Assembly: GCF_000340215.1 (NCBI RefSeq)
Contig: NW_006921552.1
Location: forward strand, 186,001 to 250,000
Length of the DNA: 64,000 nucleotides
Reading direction: 5' to 3'
Source: Pseudocercospora fijiensis CIRAD86
Lineage: Eukaryota > Ascomycota > Dothideomycetes > Mycosphaerellales > Mycosphaerellaceae
The notes under the pieces were generated by a model that saw only the letters and a list, made by a program, of their open reading frames with translations, searched no databases and was not told the origin of the DNA. Shown here piece by piece: positions 11,789 to 23,900 of the stretch. Position numbers and translations under genes: made by a program. Within the stretch, counting starts at the first letter, position 1. Every line of letters starts with the position of its first letter.

Positions 11789-11995
11789 TCATCCGTGAGA
11801 TTGGTCATTGCCCCAACCCACCTTGTCGTCCTGCCATTGCGGCCACATGGCCGCCTGAGTCGGCGAGTACTCGATCTTGACCTCGGGAGTATGGCCTTTC
11901 GGAAGGTCTCCGGGGTCTCTGATAAGAAGCTTGATCATGATCAAGATGAAGATGGTGACGACGAGGATGCATACGTCGTACGTCCCTAGTCGCAT
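11789..11995 (-). CDS. Small single-pass membrane protein, hypothetical
   Basis: A 68-codon frame with ATG at 11,995. Residues ~6-25 (YDVCILVVTIFILIMIKLLI) form one strong hydrophobic helix followed by a short polar tail with Trp and Gly near the C-terminus. It could be a complete microprotein or the membrane exon of a larger gene; flanking minus-strand ORFs (12,050-12,385 upstream) are Pro/Gln-rich. No homologue is recognised. Confidence 0.35.
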   Translation of the reverse strand: MRLGTYDVCILVVTIFILIMIKLLIRDPGDLPKGHTPEVKIEYSPTQAAMWPQWQDDKVGWGNDQSHG

Positions 11996-12049
11996 CGGAG
12001 GTCGTCAATGCTGTTTCGACTGCGAAGAGGTGGAGGAAGTGGTTTCTAC

Positions 12050-12385
12050 TCACGGTTGTGACGAGCCATTACTACGTGCCGTGATGTTTGGAAAGCAGAA
12101 AGATGCTGCTGTGCCTGGGATGGGAAAGTGTCGATGAGCGATCGTGTCACTCTCCTGCGTGGGAAGGTACTGGGAGGCCTTGTTGTTCTCTTCGCCTGGG
12201 GTCGTGAGGGCGATCTGAGAGTCGAGCTGGGGCGTAGCAAGTTGCGAAGGAAGATTTTGCGAAGGAAGATTACCTTGCCTTTTCTCGGGGGATTGAGCGC
12301 ATTTGCCTGAGTTCTGGATTGGCGATTTGGGACGCAGATATTGAGTTACAGCGCCAAACGAAGGGACATTAGCGATCTTGAACAA
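12050..12385 (-). CDS. Short Pro/Gln/Ser-rich ORF, hypothetical
   Basis: A 111-codon frame from ATG at 12,385, rich in Ser, Pro, Gln and Asn (LPSQNLPSQLATPQ). It could be the first exon of a minus-strand gene running through the membrane ORF and the repeat block, but I found no convincing donor/acceptor pair. The outer transposon is inserted about 300 bp upstream of its start. Confidence 0.3.
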   Translation of the reverse strand: MFKIANVPSFGAVTQYLRPKSPIQNSGKCAQSPEKRQGNLPSQNLPSQLATPQLDSQIALTTPGEENNKASQYLPTQESDTIAHRHFPIPGTAASFCFPNITARSNGSSQP

Positions 12386-12676
12386 AGGTAGGGCGACCGG
12401 GGAAATAGCATTGCCACGCTGGTTGTTTCAGACATGTCTTTGCCTGCTCTTGATCCTCAGGTTATGTAGAGCATGGTGGAGAAACAGGACGCCGAGCACT
12501 CAGATGTTGGAGCAGTCAGAGACACGATCGTTTTCGGAAGGCAGTGGTAAGGTGTCGGGGAGATGGAGATGTGTCTTGATGAAATGGCAATGCAATGAAA
12601 CGGTGTGGTGTGGTGGTGTTCGTGCAAGCCATTCGGAGTGCTCTCCTCCTCCGCCTTGGCAAAATTCTCGGAGGAG

Positions 12677-12686
12677 GTAGAAAAAA
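12677..12686. repeat. 10-bp target-site duplication, left copy
   Basis: gtagaaaaaa directly abuts the left inverted repeat. The identical 10 bp abuts the right inverted repeat at 63,296-63,305. A 9-11 bp duplication is diagnostic of Mutator-like elements. Confidence 0.93.
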
Positions 12687-12736
12687 CGGGTAAATACTCA
12701 AATAGGACACATTGGCATGGTAATTACTCGAATAGT
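12687..12736 (+). repeat. MULE left terminal inverted repeat
   Basis: Matches the reverse complement of 63,246-63,295 over about 50 bp (shared blocks CGGGTAAATACTCAAAT, GGACACATTGGCAT and GTAATTACTCG). The unit acattggcatagtaattactcg is repeated further in, near 12,757 and 12,793 on the left and near 63,145 and 63,170 on the right. It probably marks transposase binding sites. Confidence 0.93.
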
Positions 12737-12809
12737 AAACCTCTTACTGGGATGGGACACATTGGTATAGTAATTACTCGGATAGTAAGTATTAGCATAC
12801 TAATTACTC

Positions 12810-13235
12810 GGATAGGATTTCTATATCTGTAGTATATACTAGTAAATATAGAAAATCCCCTATTGCTACTACTTGGTTGTAGAGTTGTAGTTTTCTTATA
12901 AGTCCGGGACAACTATAGTTAAACACTATTTCCCTATTTCTATATTATATATATGTTACATAGAATATAGAAATACGGTAGTAATCTACTATAGTTAGAG
13001 TCCTAAACCTCCTTTACCTTTACTCTTAACCTTTTACAAACTCCTAGCTTGTTTCTGCATTTCTGTATTGTATACATATTGCATAGAATGCAGAAATACG
13101 GCTATAATTAGAGTCCCTCCTAGACCTTTACTCTTAACCTTTTAAAAACTCCTAGCTTGTTTCTATATTTCTATATTCTATATATATTGTATAGAATACA
13201 GAAATGCAGAAATGAACCTTTAGACTTCTTCTTAA
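12810..13235. repeat. MULE left subterminal repeats
   Basis: A ~120-bp unit is repeated (actcttaaccttttacaaactcctagcttgtttctgc near 13,021 and 13,131). Each copy carries a short imperfect palindrome of the form TTTCTRTATT...AATAYAGAAA (near 12,812, 12,930, 13,055 and 13,163). The same palindrome family occurs near the right end of the element and not in the nested elements. Confidence 0.7.
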
Positions 13236-13932
13236 AGGCTTCTGCCGTGCCTCCTAGGCTAGCATTACGAGTTCACTATCCTAGCGGATTGCTATCCTAG
13301 CGGATTGCGGCAGCTATATTCGTATCGGCATTAAAAGTACAATGCCTAATATCGCTAATATAGCGGATTATATTAACTACGAAAAAATAACTTCTTCTCG
13401 CAACGATATTATTTATAGATTAAACCTATAATCAATATATAGTATAAACCTTATATCGCTACTATTGTTAACTACTACGCTAACGTTATACTATAGGAGA
13501 TATATATATATATAAGAATTGATAGCTAGTATCTAATAGCGAAGCGAGCCTATTACTATACTAATAGGTAAGGAAGAGAGTGCAGTCTCTTCCGTCTCTT
13601 CCTTAGCTTCGCTATAAAGGTAAACATACTTCGCCTAGCGTATTTAAATACTACGCAACTAACGGCCCGCTCCCTGTCCCGATTAACCTAAGGTAGTATC
13701 GCGCTTCCTTGAACTGATTTATTAGTCTAAAAGTCCTTGTAATATAGCGTCGTAAGAGCTCTATTTCGAGACACTTATATCGAATTAGGAGGTCTAATAT
13801 TGTCGGACCTAGGTAACCCTACTTCGGCTAAAGTACCGTATTATTGCAACTTACCCCTTACTAGAAACTAGAGATTAGTATATGCCTAGCCTCTAACTAT
13901 AATCGAGTTTCTGTAGCCTTCTATAATCTTAG
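13236..13932. other. MULE interior, noncoding
   Basis: TA-rich, RIP-mutated sequence with no open frame and no recognised motif, ending at the hAT insertion point. Confidence 0.6.
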
Positions 13933-13940
13933 TTTCTAGG
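13933..13940. repeat. 8-bp target-site duplication of the hAT element, left copy
   Basis: tttctagg directly before the hAT terminus. The identical 8 bp follows the other terminus at 52,727-52,734. Eight base pairs is the hAT signature length. Confidence 0.93.
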
Positions 13941-14065
13941 TAGACCCCGTAGTAGTTCGGGTTGGTTTAGTTTGGTTTGCTAAGCCGAAACTCTAGTTTG
14001 GTTTAGGTTGGTTTGCTAAGCAACTATATAAGTAGCTAGTTCGAACTATATAATTTATCGGTTTT
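13941..14065 (+). repeat. hAT left terminal inverted repeat and subterminal region
   Basis: The first 20 bp match the reverse complement of 52,707-52,726 exactly. The next ~100 bp match loosely, with repeated tttggttt and the shared block ttcgaactatata. Confidence 0.9.
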
Positions 14066-14372
14066 TAAGAAGTGTACGAATGTATACGTAGCTTTAAGCA
14101 AGCCCTTTGTAAGACTTAGTAGTGTAGCCGGTAGCGTAGCCGGCATTTTTAGTCCTTAGTACTTATAGAATTTTCGAATCCTACTTAGGCTACGTAGTTG
14201 TATAAAGGTACTTATATAACCTCAAATCTATAGACAATTAGCTAAGGGCACTAACCAATCAAAAGTATATACATATACATATAAGGCATTATAGTTTAGT
14301 TCGGAAACTGCACTCCTTAGGTATAAATTTTATCCTTTCGTTTACGGTTCAATTCCCTAACTGCTTAGTAGA

Positions 14373-15660
14373 ATGTCTTTATCTAGATCTAGGCAGAACT
14401 TATCGATTTCCCTAAAAGTCTTCCTCCTTAAGAAGTTTATACACTTTCCTACCGAACTATTCGATAATATTAAGTACTAGGATAGCTCCTCCCTCGGTAT
14501 CGGCATAGTATATAAAAGAGCTATAAGGCAGCTCTATAGAACGTTCTACTAGTTACTCGCTATACTAAGGCCGAATGCTAGTTCGTTCCTTAGAACTCTT
14601 AGTTATTTAGGAGATATAAAGGGTAAGGCAGGTAGTAACTTCGTATTATATAAGGAGGTAGAGGCTGCTATAGAAGAGGCCTTTAACCTATAGAAGATAG
14701 TAAAAGATATAGAGGCAGCTATAGGTCTAGGTACCTAGTTGAATTTTTAGTAGGTAGAGTATAAGGATATTTAGAGGGAGTATTAGGTAGAGTTGCGAAG
14801 GTAGGTGTATAATATGCTCTAGAAAATAGGGATAGTGCCTGTAACTATAACTATTAGGCTCTTTAACCTTCTTTATTTTTCCCTGTTTTCTTTTTATAAA
14901 AATCTAAACTAATACAAATCAACCGGAATGTCTATCTTCTTTTAGTTCTTTAAAAAACCTAGTAGCGTAGCTAGTAGCGTAGCCGGCAGCGTAGCCGGTA
15001 GCGTAGCCGGCCTTTTTACTCCTTAGTATTAACGGGATTTTGGGAGACTTCTATTCCGTACGGCTAATAAAGCATACTATACTATATACATATGCTTAGA
15101 GAGTATTTAGAGCGCGGTATATAGCGCCGTATAACAGCGGCTCATTTCGTATATAGAAAAGCTTATAGATAACACTACGAACATCCTTTCTACTAGAATA
15201 TCTATCCTACCTAGCACCGTCTCGAATATAGACATTCTAGCCTTTTAGAATCTAATCGAGTGCTTTAAAATCCTTGTCTATAATCGTTATACGCTTCGCG
15301 TAGATAGCTATAAGGTTAACCGCTAAAATAGTATTAGTATAGTCCGAAAAGAGGTAGAAGAGAAATATATATTCGAAGATACGAACTAGGTAGGCTTCTA
15401 TAGCCTCTTAAAGGGCGCCTATCGCGGAGGCTTAGAAGCGAAGGTCCGTTCTATAATCCTAGGCAATTTCGCGAACAAGTCGTTAGAAAGGAGTTTTACG
15501 GATTAGGAGCTAAGAACTCTTCTAATACTACCGAATCTTACGGAGGGCTACGGCTAAAGAAGGATTAGTAAAAAGACAGTAAGAATGCCGGCTACGCTGC
15601 CGGCTACGCTACCGGCTACGCTGCCGGCTATAAATAGGACTTACTTCCTAGGCGCTATCG
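14373..15660 (+). pseudogene. Unknown hAT passenger gene A, RIP-mutated
   Basis: An ATG at 14,373 starts MSLSRSRQNLSISLKVF and the frame runs to about 14,810 with only TAG stops. The same frame resumes at about 15,159 and continues to about 15,660, so one or more introns or a non-coding insert probably lie between; that gap contains tandem tagccgg motifs. The second half includes SLERSFTDQELRTL, which has a diverged relative at about 26,940-27,330 (SLEGSLRDQKL). No known domain is recognised. Confidence 0.4.
14955..15042. repeat. Cluster of gtagccggc motifs
   Basis: Four or five tandem copies of tagcgtagccgg. Similar clusters occur near 14,110, 15,590, 25,940, 26,180, 26,880, 27,890, 30,300, 38,870, 52,395 and 52,550, nearly all in hAT-derived DNA. 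Confidence 0.75.
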
Positions 15661-16420
15661 ACGCTTCGTACGATTGCTACTAGTAGTAGAAGCGCTAGTT
15701 ATTGTCTTACGTAGAGCCTTACCCGCCGTTGTCTTACGCGGAGCCTTACTCGCGACGCCCTTTCTAGCACCGGAGCTAGCGGTAGCAGTAGCAGCCCTCT
15801 TACGTTAATGTACTATACTCGTTCTACTATTTCCGGTCTTGTTACGACCCGTAGAAGCACTAGGTCCCTTCTTACGAGGCGTCGTAACTTAGTTAAGTAG
15901 ACTCGCTATTGTAAAAGTCGTCGAATTAAGGAAAAAAGTGCGTTACGAAGGTATACGAAGGCGCGCGCGGAGCGAGGGTATTACGGAGATAGTTCTAGCG
16001 AAGCGGGAGGCTAAAAAATAGGCACCTAGAGCAACCGAGGAGCTTGCGACGAGTATTGTAGAAGGTGTCTGTTTTAGCCTTACGCGAGCGCGAAATAACA
16101 ATCAGACTCGTGCTTAGAAGGAGCATATAGCACCTGCTTATAGGTGCGTATCGCGAGGGTTCAATTAGCAAAAAGGCTCCCTATACAAATCTTAGCGCGC
16201 GATCTAATTGGTAGAAATTAAAAAGAAAGGTTACGTGCCGCTCTAACTTTACTGCAACTATAATAGTAGTACTACTACTATCCCTATACGTCTCGTATAC
16301 GCATACGCATACGCATATATAGAAGGTCGTCGAAAGCACGCCGAAAGTACGCACCAAAAGCACGCACCGAATACACGTACCGAAGAGAAGATTACACTAA
16401 GAAGAGATAGTTAAAAAGAA
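15661..16420. other. hAT-derived or unassigned RIP-mutated DNA
   Basis: No sustained frame. It contains a gcgagcgcgaaataacaatc stretch (near 16,083) that recurs inverted near 25,690 (gattgttatttcgcgctcgc). The pair could relate to the ends of the Helitron or be another inverted repeat. Confidence 0.4.
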
Positions 16421-16426
16421 GATCCT

Positions 16427-16533
16427 ACAATGCGCCAATAGTATAATACGCCAATAGTACAATGCGCTAACAGCATAATGCACCAACAGCATAATGCGCT
16501 AATAGCACAATGCGCTAATAGCACAATGCGATA
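16427..16533. repeat. 16-bp minisatellite, about 7 copies
   Basis: The unit caatgcgctaatagca and variants. Several CA and TG dinucleotides survive here, unlike in the surrounding DNA, so RIP is less complete in this block. Confidence 0.8.
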
Positions 16534-17510
16534 AAAAAAACAGCAATGTACTACCCCTACCTGCCTAAACCTATAGCGACCTTCTATAGCAAAACAAACC
16601 ATTATCTATAGCGACCTTTGATAGTGAAAGCGCAATATAGGAAGAGCAAGGATATGCAATAAAGGACATAGAGCAATAAAGGACTTAGTAAAAAAAAAGA
16701 AGAATACTAAAGGGCAAAAAACTGTAGACGGGCAACACCCGGAGTCACTCTTGCGGATACGATATAAACCTCGAGCTTTTGACCCTTTAAGACACGTTAC
16801 GAATTAACTAAGTGAATATGCCTACTAGACTTCGACCTTATACACTTCCGAAGAAGTGCCGCTACAGAAAACCTGTCCCGGAGAACTGATTTCTTTAGGT
16901 TTAGACAATAGGCAGTTACCTCCACTAGTTTATTAGGCTGCTAGCTGCCTTAGAAAAGACTATTGAATGGCCCAAATCCCTTAGGTTCCCTACGTAACTC
17001 GATAACTAGGCGTAAAGGATTACTACAACTCTAATACCTAGTTGTAGCTAGGTGTACGCTTCGTTATAGTCGATTGTTATTAGTTAATAGTCGTCTATTC
17101 TCGCAAGCTAATATACCCTTATTGCTACTACCTATAGTAATAGCTTAGTTAGAAGGAAAGATAGCAGGCAGGCAGGTAAGGTTTAAGTACTATACTAGTT
17201 AAGGGTTCAATTCCGTATCTAGAAGCTATATTATCGATATTAAGTTAGTATCGATATTAACATCGCTACGCACTAAACTAGCACCTCCGAAGCCGATATA
17301 GTTAAGTCGATTAAGCGTATTTCTAGCAAAACCACGCTAGCAAAAGTAATCAATACGATAACGACGGCTGCCTTAGGCTCCGAGAACAGCTTCCTTTTAG
17401 CTAGGAGACTAACGTTAGCAAGATGCGGATACTAAAGCGGTAGGCATAGGGGGTTTAGGAGGCGTGCCGACTATCCCCTCTACCCTAAGCGATAAGGCTA
17501 GCAAAAGAAG
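16534..17510. other. Weakly RIP-mutated non-coding stretch
   Basis: No long frame and no recognised motif. Several CA/TG dinucleotides persist, for example around 16,730-16,930. It may be Helitron upstream DNA or a further unrecognised insertion. Confidence 0.4.
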
Positions 17511-17753
17511 GGTACTAAAGTAGAGGGCAAGTTAAGACCGAGCCTTAGCGAGTGTTCAACTTGTCCGGAACGCTAACGTCGGACGAATAAGGGTACTAAA
17601 GTAGAGGGCAAGTTAAGACCGAGCCTTAGCGAGTGTTTAACTTGTCCGGAACGCTAACGTCGGATAAATGAGGGTACTAAAGTAGAGGGCAAGTTGAGAC
17701 CGAGCCTTAGCGAGTGTTTAACTTATCCGGAACGCTAACGCTAGCAAAAGTAA
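17511..17753. repeat. 81-bp tandem repeat, 3 copies
   Basis: Copies begin ggtactaaagtagagggcaa at 17,511, 17,592 and 17,673. Differences are mostly C/T or A/G changes. It lies about 200 bp upstream of the Rep-helicase frame. Confidence 0.92.
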
Positions 17754-17954
17754 TACGGATATCGACAGCGCTTGCAAAGACACGATAAGGTATATAGTTA
17801 ATTAGTAAGCGGATAGATACAGTACTTTACTAGAGTCCGTGCATTTATATATAAGAAGCCGCGCCCTACTTCTATTCCTAAATTGGTATAGTGCGAGGTT
17901 CTAGAAACAAATAGATAGCTAGAGCTTCTTCTTCTCCTTCTCGTACTCCTTCCT

Positions 17955-20900
17955 ATACGCTTCGACATTTATCGCCCCCGTCGCGATACTACGTGCTACT
18001 AAATCGGCTAATACTCGATCGCTCTCTATTAAATCGCCCTATACGACGCCTTATACGAGCCACAATCGCATCGTATTAAGACGGTCGTACCCTCGAGTAT
18101 GTTGCTTAAGCCGCCTCCGCAAGCCGATCGTACTAGCTACGCGCTTTACGGACATTCTAGCCGCGACCGGAAGCTACACATTCGCGGCTATCGCTAGCTT
18201 AAATAGACTATATACGAGCAGTCGAAGCTACTCGCTAGCAAGAACTTCGTCGGTCGCAACCTCCGACGTATACTCGATATTATACTTAAGAAGCTAGAAG
18301 CACGCTTAAACGCTAAACTAGCAGAATTAAAAGAGCAGATCTAGACAGTCAACCTTAGCGACGAGTAGGTATATAACTAGCTTATTTCCGCTCTTACCGA
18401 CACTTATGCTCGCCTTAATTAGGTTTAGAGTATACGTATAATAACACGTACTCGTTCTATAGTAGCAACTAGCGGCGGACCCCCTAGTAGTAGTAGCGGT
18501 AGGCCTCCGAAGAAAAACGTTCTAGTAGACCGTATTAATATAGGGGAGGATAGTAATAGTAAGGTTAATAACGATTATAAGGGCGAGATAGATACCTATA
18601 CTAATTGCGGTTATTAGAAGAAGCGGCGATGCTTTATAAAAGGCAATAGGAAGCTAAAGACCTGTTCGAAATGCCGAGCATAGACTACTATAAGCAAGAA
18701 CAAGGGTAAGAGAAAGCTAGATGCTAAGTAAGAGATACCTTTAAAGCGTAGAGGAAGTCGGATCGGTAGTAGTCGGCTATTATTAACGCCTGCTCTCTCT
18801 AACCCTCCGATTAGTATTTAGTCGACGCCGACTCCGCCTTCAAGCATCAATCCGAGCTTAGCCCTAAGCCCTATACCTCCCGATCGCAATGTTACGGTCG
18901 CTCCTCGCATCGGCAATTTATAGTAGTAGTCTTCTATACTACCTCCGCCTCGACCTTCGCAATTGCTGTCTTCGTCTTAGCGAATAGAATCTTCTATAGG
19001 TGCCGCCGGTCGCCGCCGACATAGCTAGTATAGCAGTAATAACCTAGATAGGGCTACTATACGAACTACCTAGTACGATATCTCGCGGTCCTATCGTTAG
19101 CGTCGTTGTACCGGAGACGAGGATATGTTACAAACACTAAGCATTAGCGACATACTCGCTAGGTATGCTAAACGCGTATAGAAGCTATCGCAATATAGCG
19201 ACAACCCTAGCAGCGATAACTTTAGTAGTGATTTTGATTTGCCTAAGACCTTCGGTAGCAATGCTAGCGATCCTAACCTAGATTAGCGACTAGATAACCG
19301 GTTATAGTTCTAATACGAGATCTGCGATATTCCGCGTGCAATTGCGCGTATTACGGCTCCTTACGCATCTACCTACTAGTATTGTGCCTATACAAATTTC
19401 GACCGAGAAACGTAGATAAAGTAGTATTAGTTAGGTATCTACGAGGTAGAACGAGTACTATTCTTCGATAAGTATAACGATAAGATAGAATATAAATACA
19501 ATTGTCGACTATGCCGCCTATTACTAGATGGCCGTACTGCTAGACGTCGCGGTTAGGGTTATAGTACTCGGCTTATACGTACTCGTTCGGAAGAAGATAA
19601 GACATACGATAACCACTTCCTAAATAGTAAAGATCCTAAGCTTACATTCGATCGAGACAACCTCTATACGCCCGCTTTATACGACATCGATATAGAGTTA
19701 GTTAAGGAGTTCTTCGGCAAGCTTAATAATAAGAAGATAGAGCACTACTAGAATAAGCATACATAGAGAGGCTGCAAAGAGCGCTAGTTTAATATAGAGT
19801 TAGACACGAACCCGGAATCCGAAACCTTTAAGGTCTATAAGCGTTGCCGTGCTTCGAGGGATTATAACAAGCTAAGAGGCTTACCTAATCTTATGTCTCG
19901 CGGTAACTATATAGACCCTAGAGCGTAGCCTATTAATGTAGATACTAGTAAGCCTTTACTAACGTTGTTAGGCATAGAGGAGATGCTTATTGCCCGTGTC
20001 TATATATACGTAGAGATGCGTCTCGTTAAGGGTATATAGTAGCGTTATAAGAACAACGTCGTTAACTTTCTTCGGGATGTTAGCAAGGTCTAGAAGGAGC
20101 TGCCTCTCGTGCCTAAATACCTCGAAACTGTCCTTCTTCGACCTGCTAACGGCGACGACACGACTAATCGTATCTTCGTTACGGACTTCACTATGCGACG
20201 ATAGGTAGTAAAGGCGTAGCTCGATTACTTAGTCCGTAACAATCTAGAATATGCTAGTGTTGCTATTAGTAAAGAGCGCCTATCGCAACTACCCGACAGC
20301 TAAGAGGGTAAGTCAGTTATATATAGACTAAACGCTCTTAAGGAATACGACGAAGATAAACTGCCCCCGCTACTATAGAGCGAGCTCAACTAAGATTAGT
20401 AAGATAATGCGAGTACCCGTTCAAATCCGGAAGCAGGCACTTAGCCCGATAGTCGCCTAGGTACGTAGCAAGAGTAGGACAGCCTTGCTAACTATCCTTT
20501 CGAGGCAGCGCTACTATAGGCTTATATTCCTAAAGGTGCCCGTACTGCTATCTCTAATATCCTAGAGGAATAGGAGCAGCAGCGACAAGCACAGGCCGAT
20601 CGTACGAATAATGATCTCGCCGCTACATAGATAGATGCGTCGTCCGAAGCACCTCCGCCGTAGCAATACTAGCTTATACTACCTAACTTCGATCTAATTC
20701 CTCTTAACGAATTTAATAACACTTAGAAGCTCTATACTCGTACATTTCTAACGCTTATACTATAGGGTATTAGCGACTACGTAGAACCTCGACTACGTAA
20801 GGTTTCCTACGACGATTAGATTAAATATATAATCAAGTAGGATAATAGTACTAGCCCTATCCGACACCGTTTTGCGAGTTATTCTCGATTCCGTTATATA

Positions 20901-23900
20901 GCTCTTAATACTCTTATAAGGAAGCAGACTCGCAAGAAGGCCAATTATATTATACAGCAGAACCCGGATTTTAAGGAAATTACCCTTAATAACCTCCGTA
21001 ACGCTATTAATAGCGATGATAAGGAAGCTAAGCGATTGCTGTCTACTATCGTACGCTACGGGAATACGCTACGAGGTATACGCGCGTATTGGATTGCGAA
21101 GACGGCTAAGTTAGAGAACTATGTTAAGGCTATTAGCTACCTATACCTCTTCCTTACCTTTAGTGCTACAGACTTATACTAGGCCTACTAGCAAAAGCAT
21201 ATACCGACAATACTAATAGGTACTAAGCACGAGCGTATTAAGACTGCCCGTAAGAATCTAAGGCAAAATCCTGCTATCGCTATATACCACTTTTATCGGC
21301 GTTATCAATTTATTATAGAATTGATACGAAAGAAGTTTAGTATTGTAGACTACTAGAATCGCTATGAGTTCTAGGCTCGTAGTAGCTCCTATAACTACGG
21401 ATTAGTATAGCTAAAGCCTCGCGAAGGACTACCTCTCCCTTAGTCGTTTACGGAAGACGATCGCAGTACCCTTACTCGATTTTGGTCTAAGTATATTACT
21501 GCGAGGAATCTAGACCCTACGCGCACTAGACTAGTTGCTAGCGAGCCTGCAGTACTCTAGATGAAGACGTCTAAGGTCGATAGTAGTTAGTACTAACTAA
21601 TGCTTAACGTTAACCGAGTATAGCGTTATATATGCGGCTATAAGTATTGTTAGCGCAAGAACAAAGACACTAGCTAGATCATATGCCGTTTCTATTTCCC
21701 TCGCGATACTTACGATAAAGGCATCGTTACGAAAGGCCTCAACCCCCGACATTAGATATACGATAGACCTCGTAATAATACCCGTATAAATAGGTACAAT
21801 CGTACTATCTAAACCGCCTAGCTTGGCAACAATAACATCGCTATTTGCACCGATAAGGGTACTATAGTAGACTACCTTAGCAAATACTGCACTAAGTAAG
21901 AGAAGCGTAGTGAGTTATTCTTAGAGATTAGTAGGAAGGTCGTACCTAAGATCAATATAGTAGGTACTCGGCTAATAGTATCCTTTTTCGCAAAGATGCT
22001 TAACAAGCTTATCGGAGAGCGGGATATCTCTATATAAGAAGAGATGCACCTACTCTTAAACCTTCCGCTAGCACAGGGTTCTCGATTAGTCTAGAAGTTC
22101 GACTGCCGCAAGCCTAAAGACTAAGCTAAGGCTAAGCGTTTCGACAAGGAGGTAGGCGAGCTTGTTACTTAGGGCAAGTCGCCGTTACTAAAGTATATCG
22201 AGCGCTATAGCATCGAGGAGTCGAAATTTACTAAGTCTAATCTAGTTAGTCGGCCTAATCTAACATTGTTTGAATTTCTAACTAAGTAGGACTTCCGCAC
22301 TTACAAGAAGCGCCTACGCGCTAAGCCGAGAGTTATTAGTTGGTATCTAAAGTATAGTAGTATACCTAACGGCGAAGATAGAACCTACTAGGATTAGTGC
22401 CGGACCAAGATCGCCTTACACTATCCCTTTAATAGCGCGTACCCGTTACTTAAGAATAGCTATATCTTTGCAGATGATACTAGCGATGCTAACAATCCTC
22501 CTACGATATATATAACATAGTCTAGTGCCTATAATTAGTGTAAGACAAACTATACCTATCTAGACGACTATATAGGCGTAAGCCTACTAGACCCGATAGT
22601 AGCTTTGTTCGAAGAGGAATATTATAACGAAGAATTAGAGCGAGCAGATAAGGCCTTGCTCGCCGCTACATTGCCTACGCGTCGCCTAGGTAAGCAGCTC
22701 GAGGATCTTAACGACCTTAGCAACCGACAGATTAACCGTAAGTATAACTAGAAGTCTTACATTAGGCGATATAGTCTTAGAGCGTCCGATGTTAAGGACT
22801 TTTAGAAGAACCTCCGTAGTATAGAGCGAGCCTAGCGTGTTAGAGTTCCTACGGATCTCGCTTAGCGTATTGCTAGCTTAGCTCCTGCTTAGAAGCTGCT
22901 GTTTAACTACATTGTCGGTTACTAGAACGACTAGCTTGCTTACCCGACAGATCGCTAGTTCTTACTTAATATCGATAGCAAAGCGGGGGTTAGGAAGTTA
23001 TTCGTTATCGATACGTTGTCGTCCGAAATCGAGCGCATTACAGATTAGTTCAATCAGACTAACTAGCGGGAATATAGCAGTACTGCCCTCACGGTCCTAA
23101 TTCTAATCATTCGCCTAGCTCTAACTAGATCCGCTACTAACGGTATTAAGGGTCGCACGATATACTCCTTCTTTCGACTTCTATTAACGTTAAAGGAGTA
23201 TATCCCCCTCGAGGGATAGGCACTTAATCAGTTCCGATCCGCGGTTAACGATGTAGTATATATCATTATTAATAAGAAGTCTATAATCGACTTAATACTA
23301 CTCTTTTAGATTGATTAGCGCCTACGACAAGTTAGTACTCTTAATGAAGCTAGAGATAATGTACCGTTTAGCGGCCGAAGCATTGTTATTATAGGCGACT
23401 TTCACTAGTTGCTACCTATTAGCGGTCGACCTCTGTTTTCTAGGCTTGAAGATCTTTATATACCCGAGGATATCGCCGGATACACTTTGTATTAGCTGTT
23501 TAATTAGACTATTCAACTCAATATGATTTAGCGACAGTAGGGCACAGATGCCTTATCTTATGCATTCCGTAAGGCTCTCGAGGGCCTTCGTAATATTCTA
23601 GGGAGCATTACGATCGTACATTAGGATACGTTAGTTACGCGTCTTAAAGCTAATCTTTCGCCTATAGAGCAAGACTTATTTAAAGATACTCTCCGTCTCT
23701 ACCTATATAAGAAGTAGGTAAACGCTTTTAACTAGGACGCTATACGCGACAACAATACTCCGATCTCTGTTGCTACTACCGAACACTCTAGCAGTTTACA
23801 TACAGCCTAGGCATCGTACGATGTTAGTAGCAATCTTTACCTACGGTTACCTCTATATGTTAGCGCCCGTATTATAGTAACCTAGAACCTATAGGTAGAG

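Noticed and set aside
13670..13860. A fragment resembling ribosomal RNA (attaacctaaggtag...)
   Set aside because: Only a short chance-like match; the surrounding sequence does not follow rRNA order.
16427..17753. CRISPR-like array from regularly spaced repeats
   Set aside because: The repeats are directly adjacent tandem units without unique spacers, and the DNA is eukaryotic.
22912..23100. Plus-strand ORF of 62 codons
   Set aside because: Out of frame with the Rep-helicase, which clearly occupies this stretch; a shadow.
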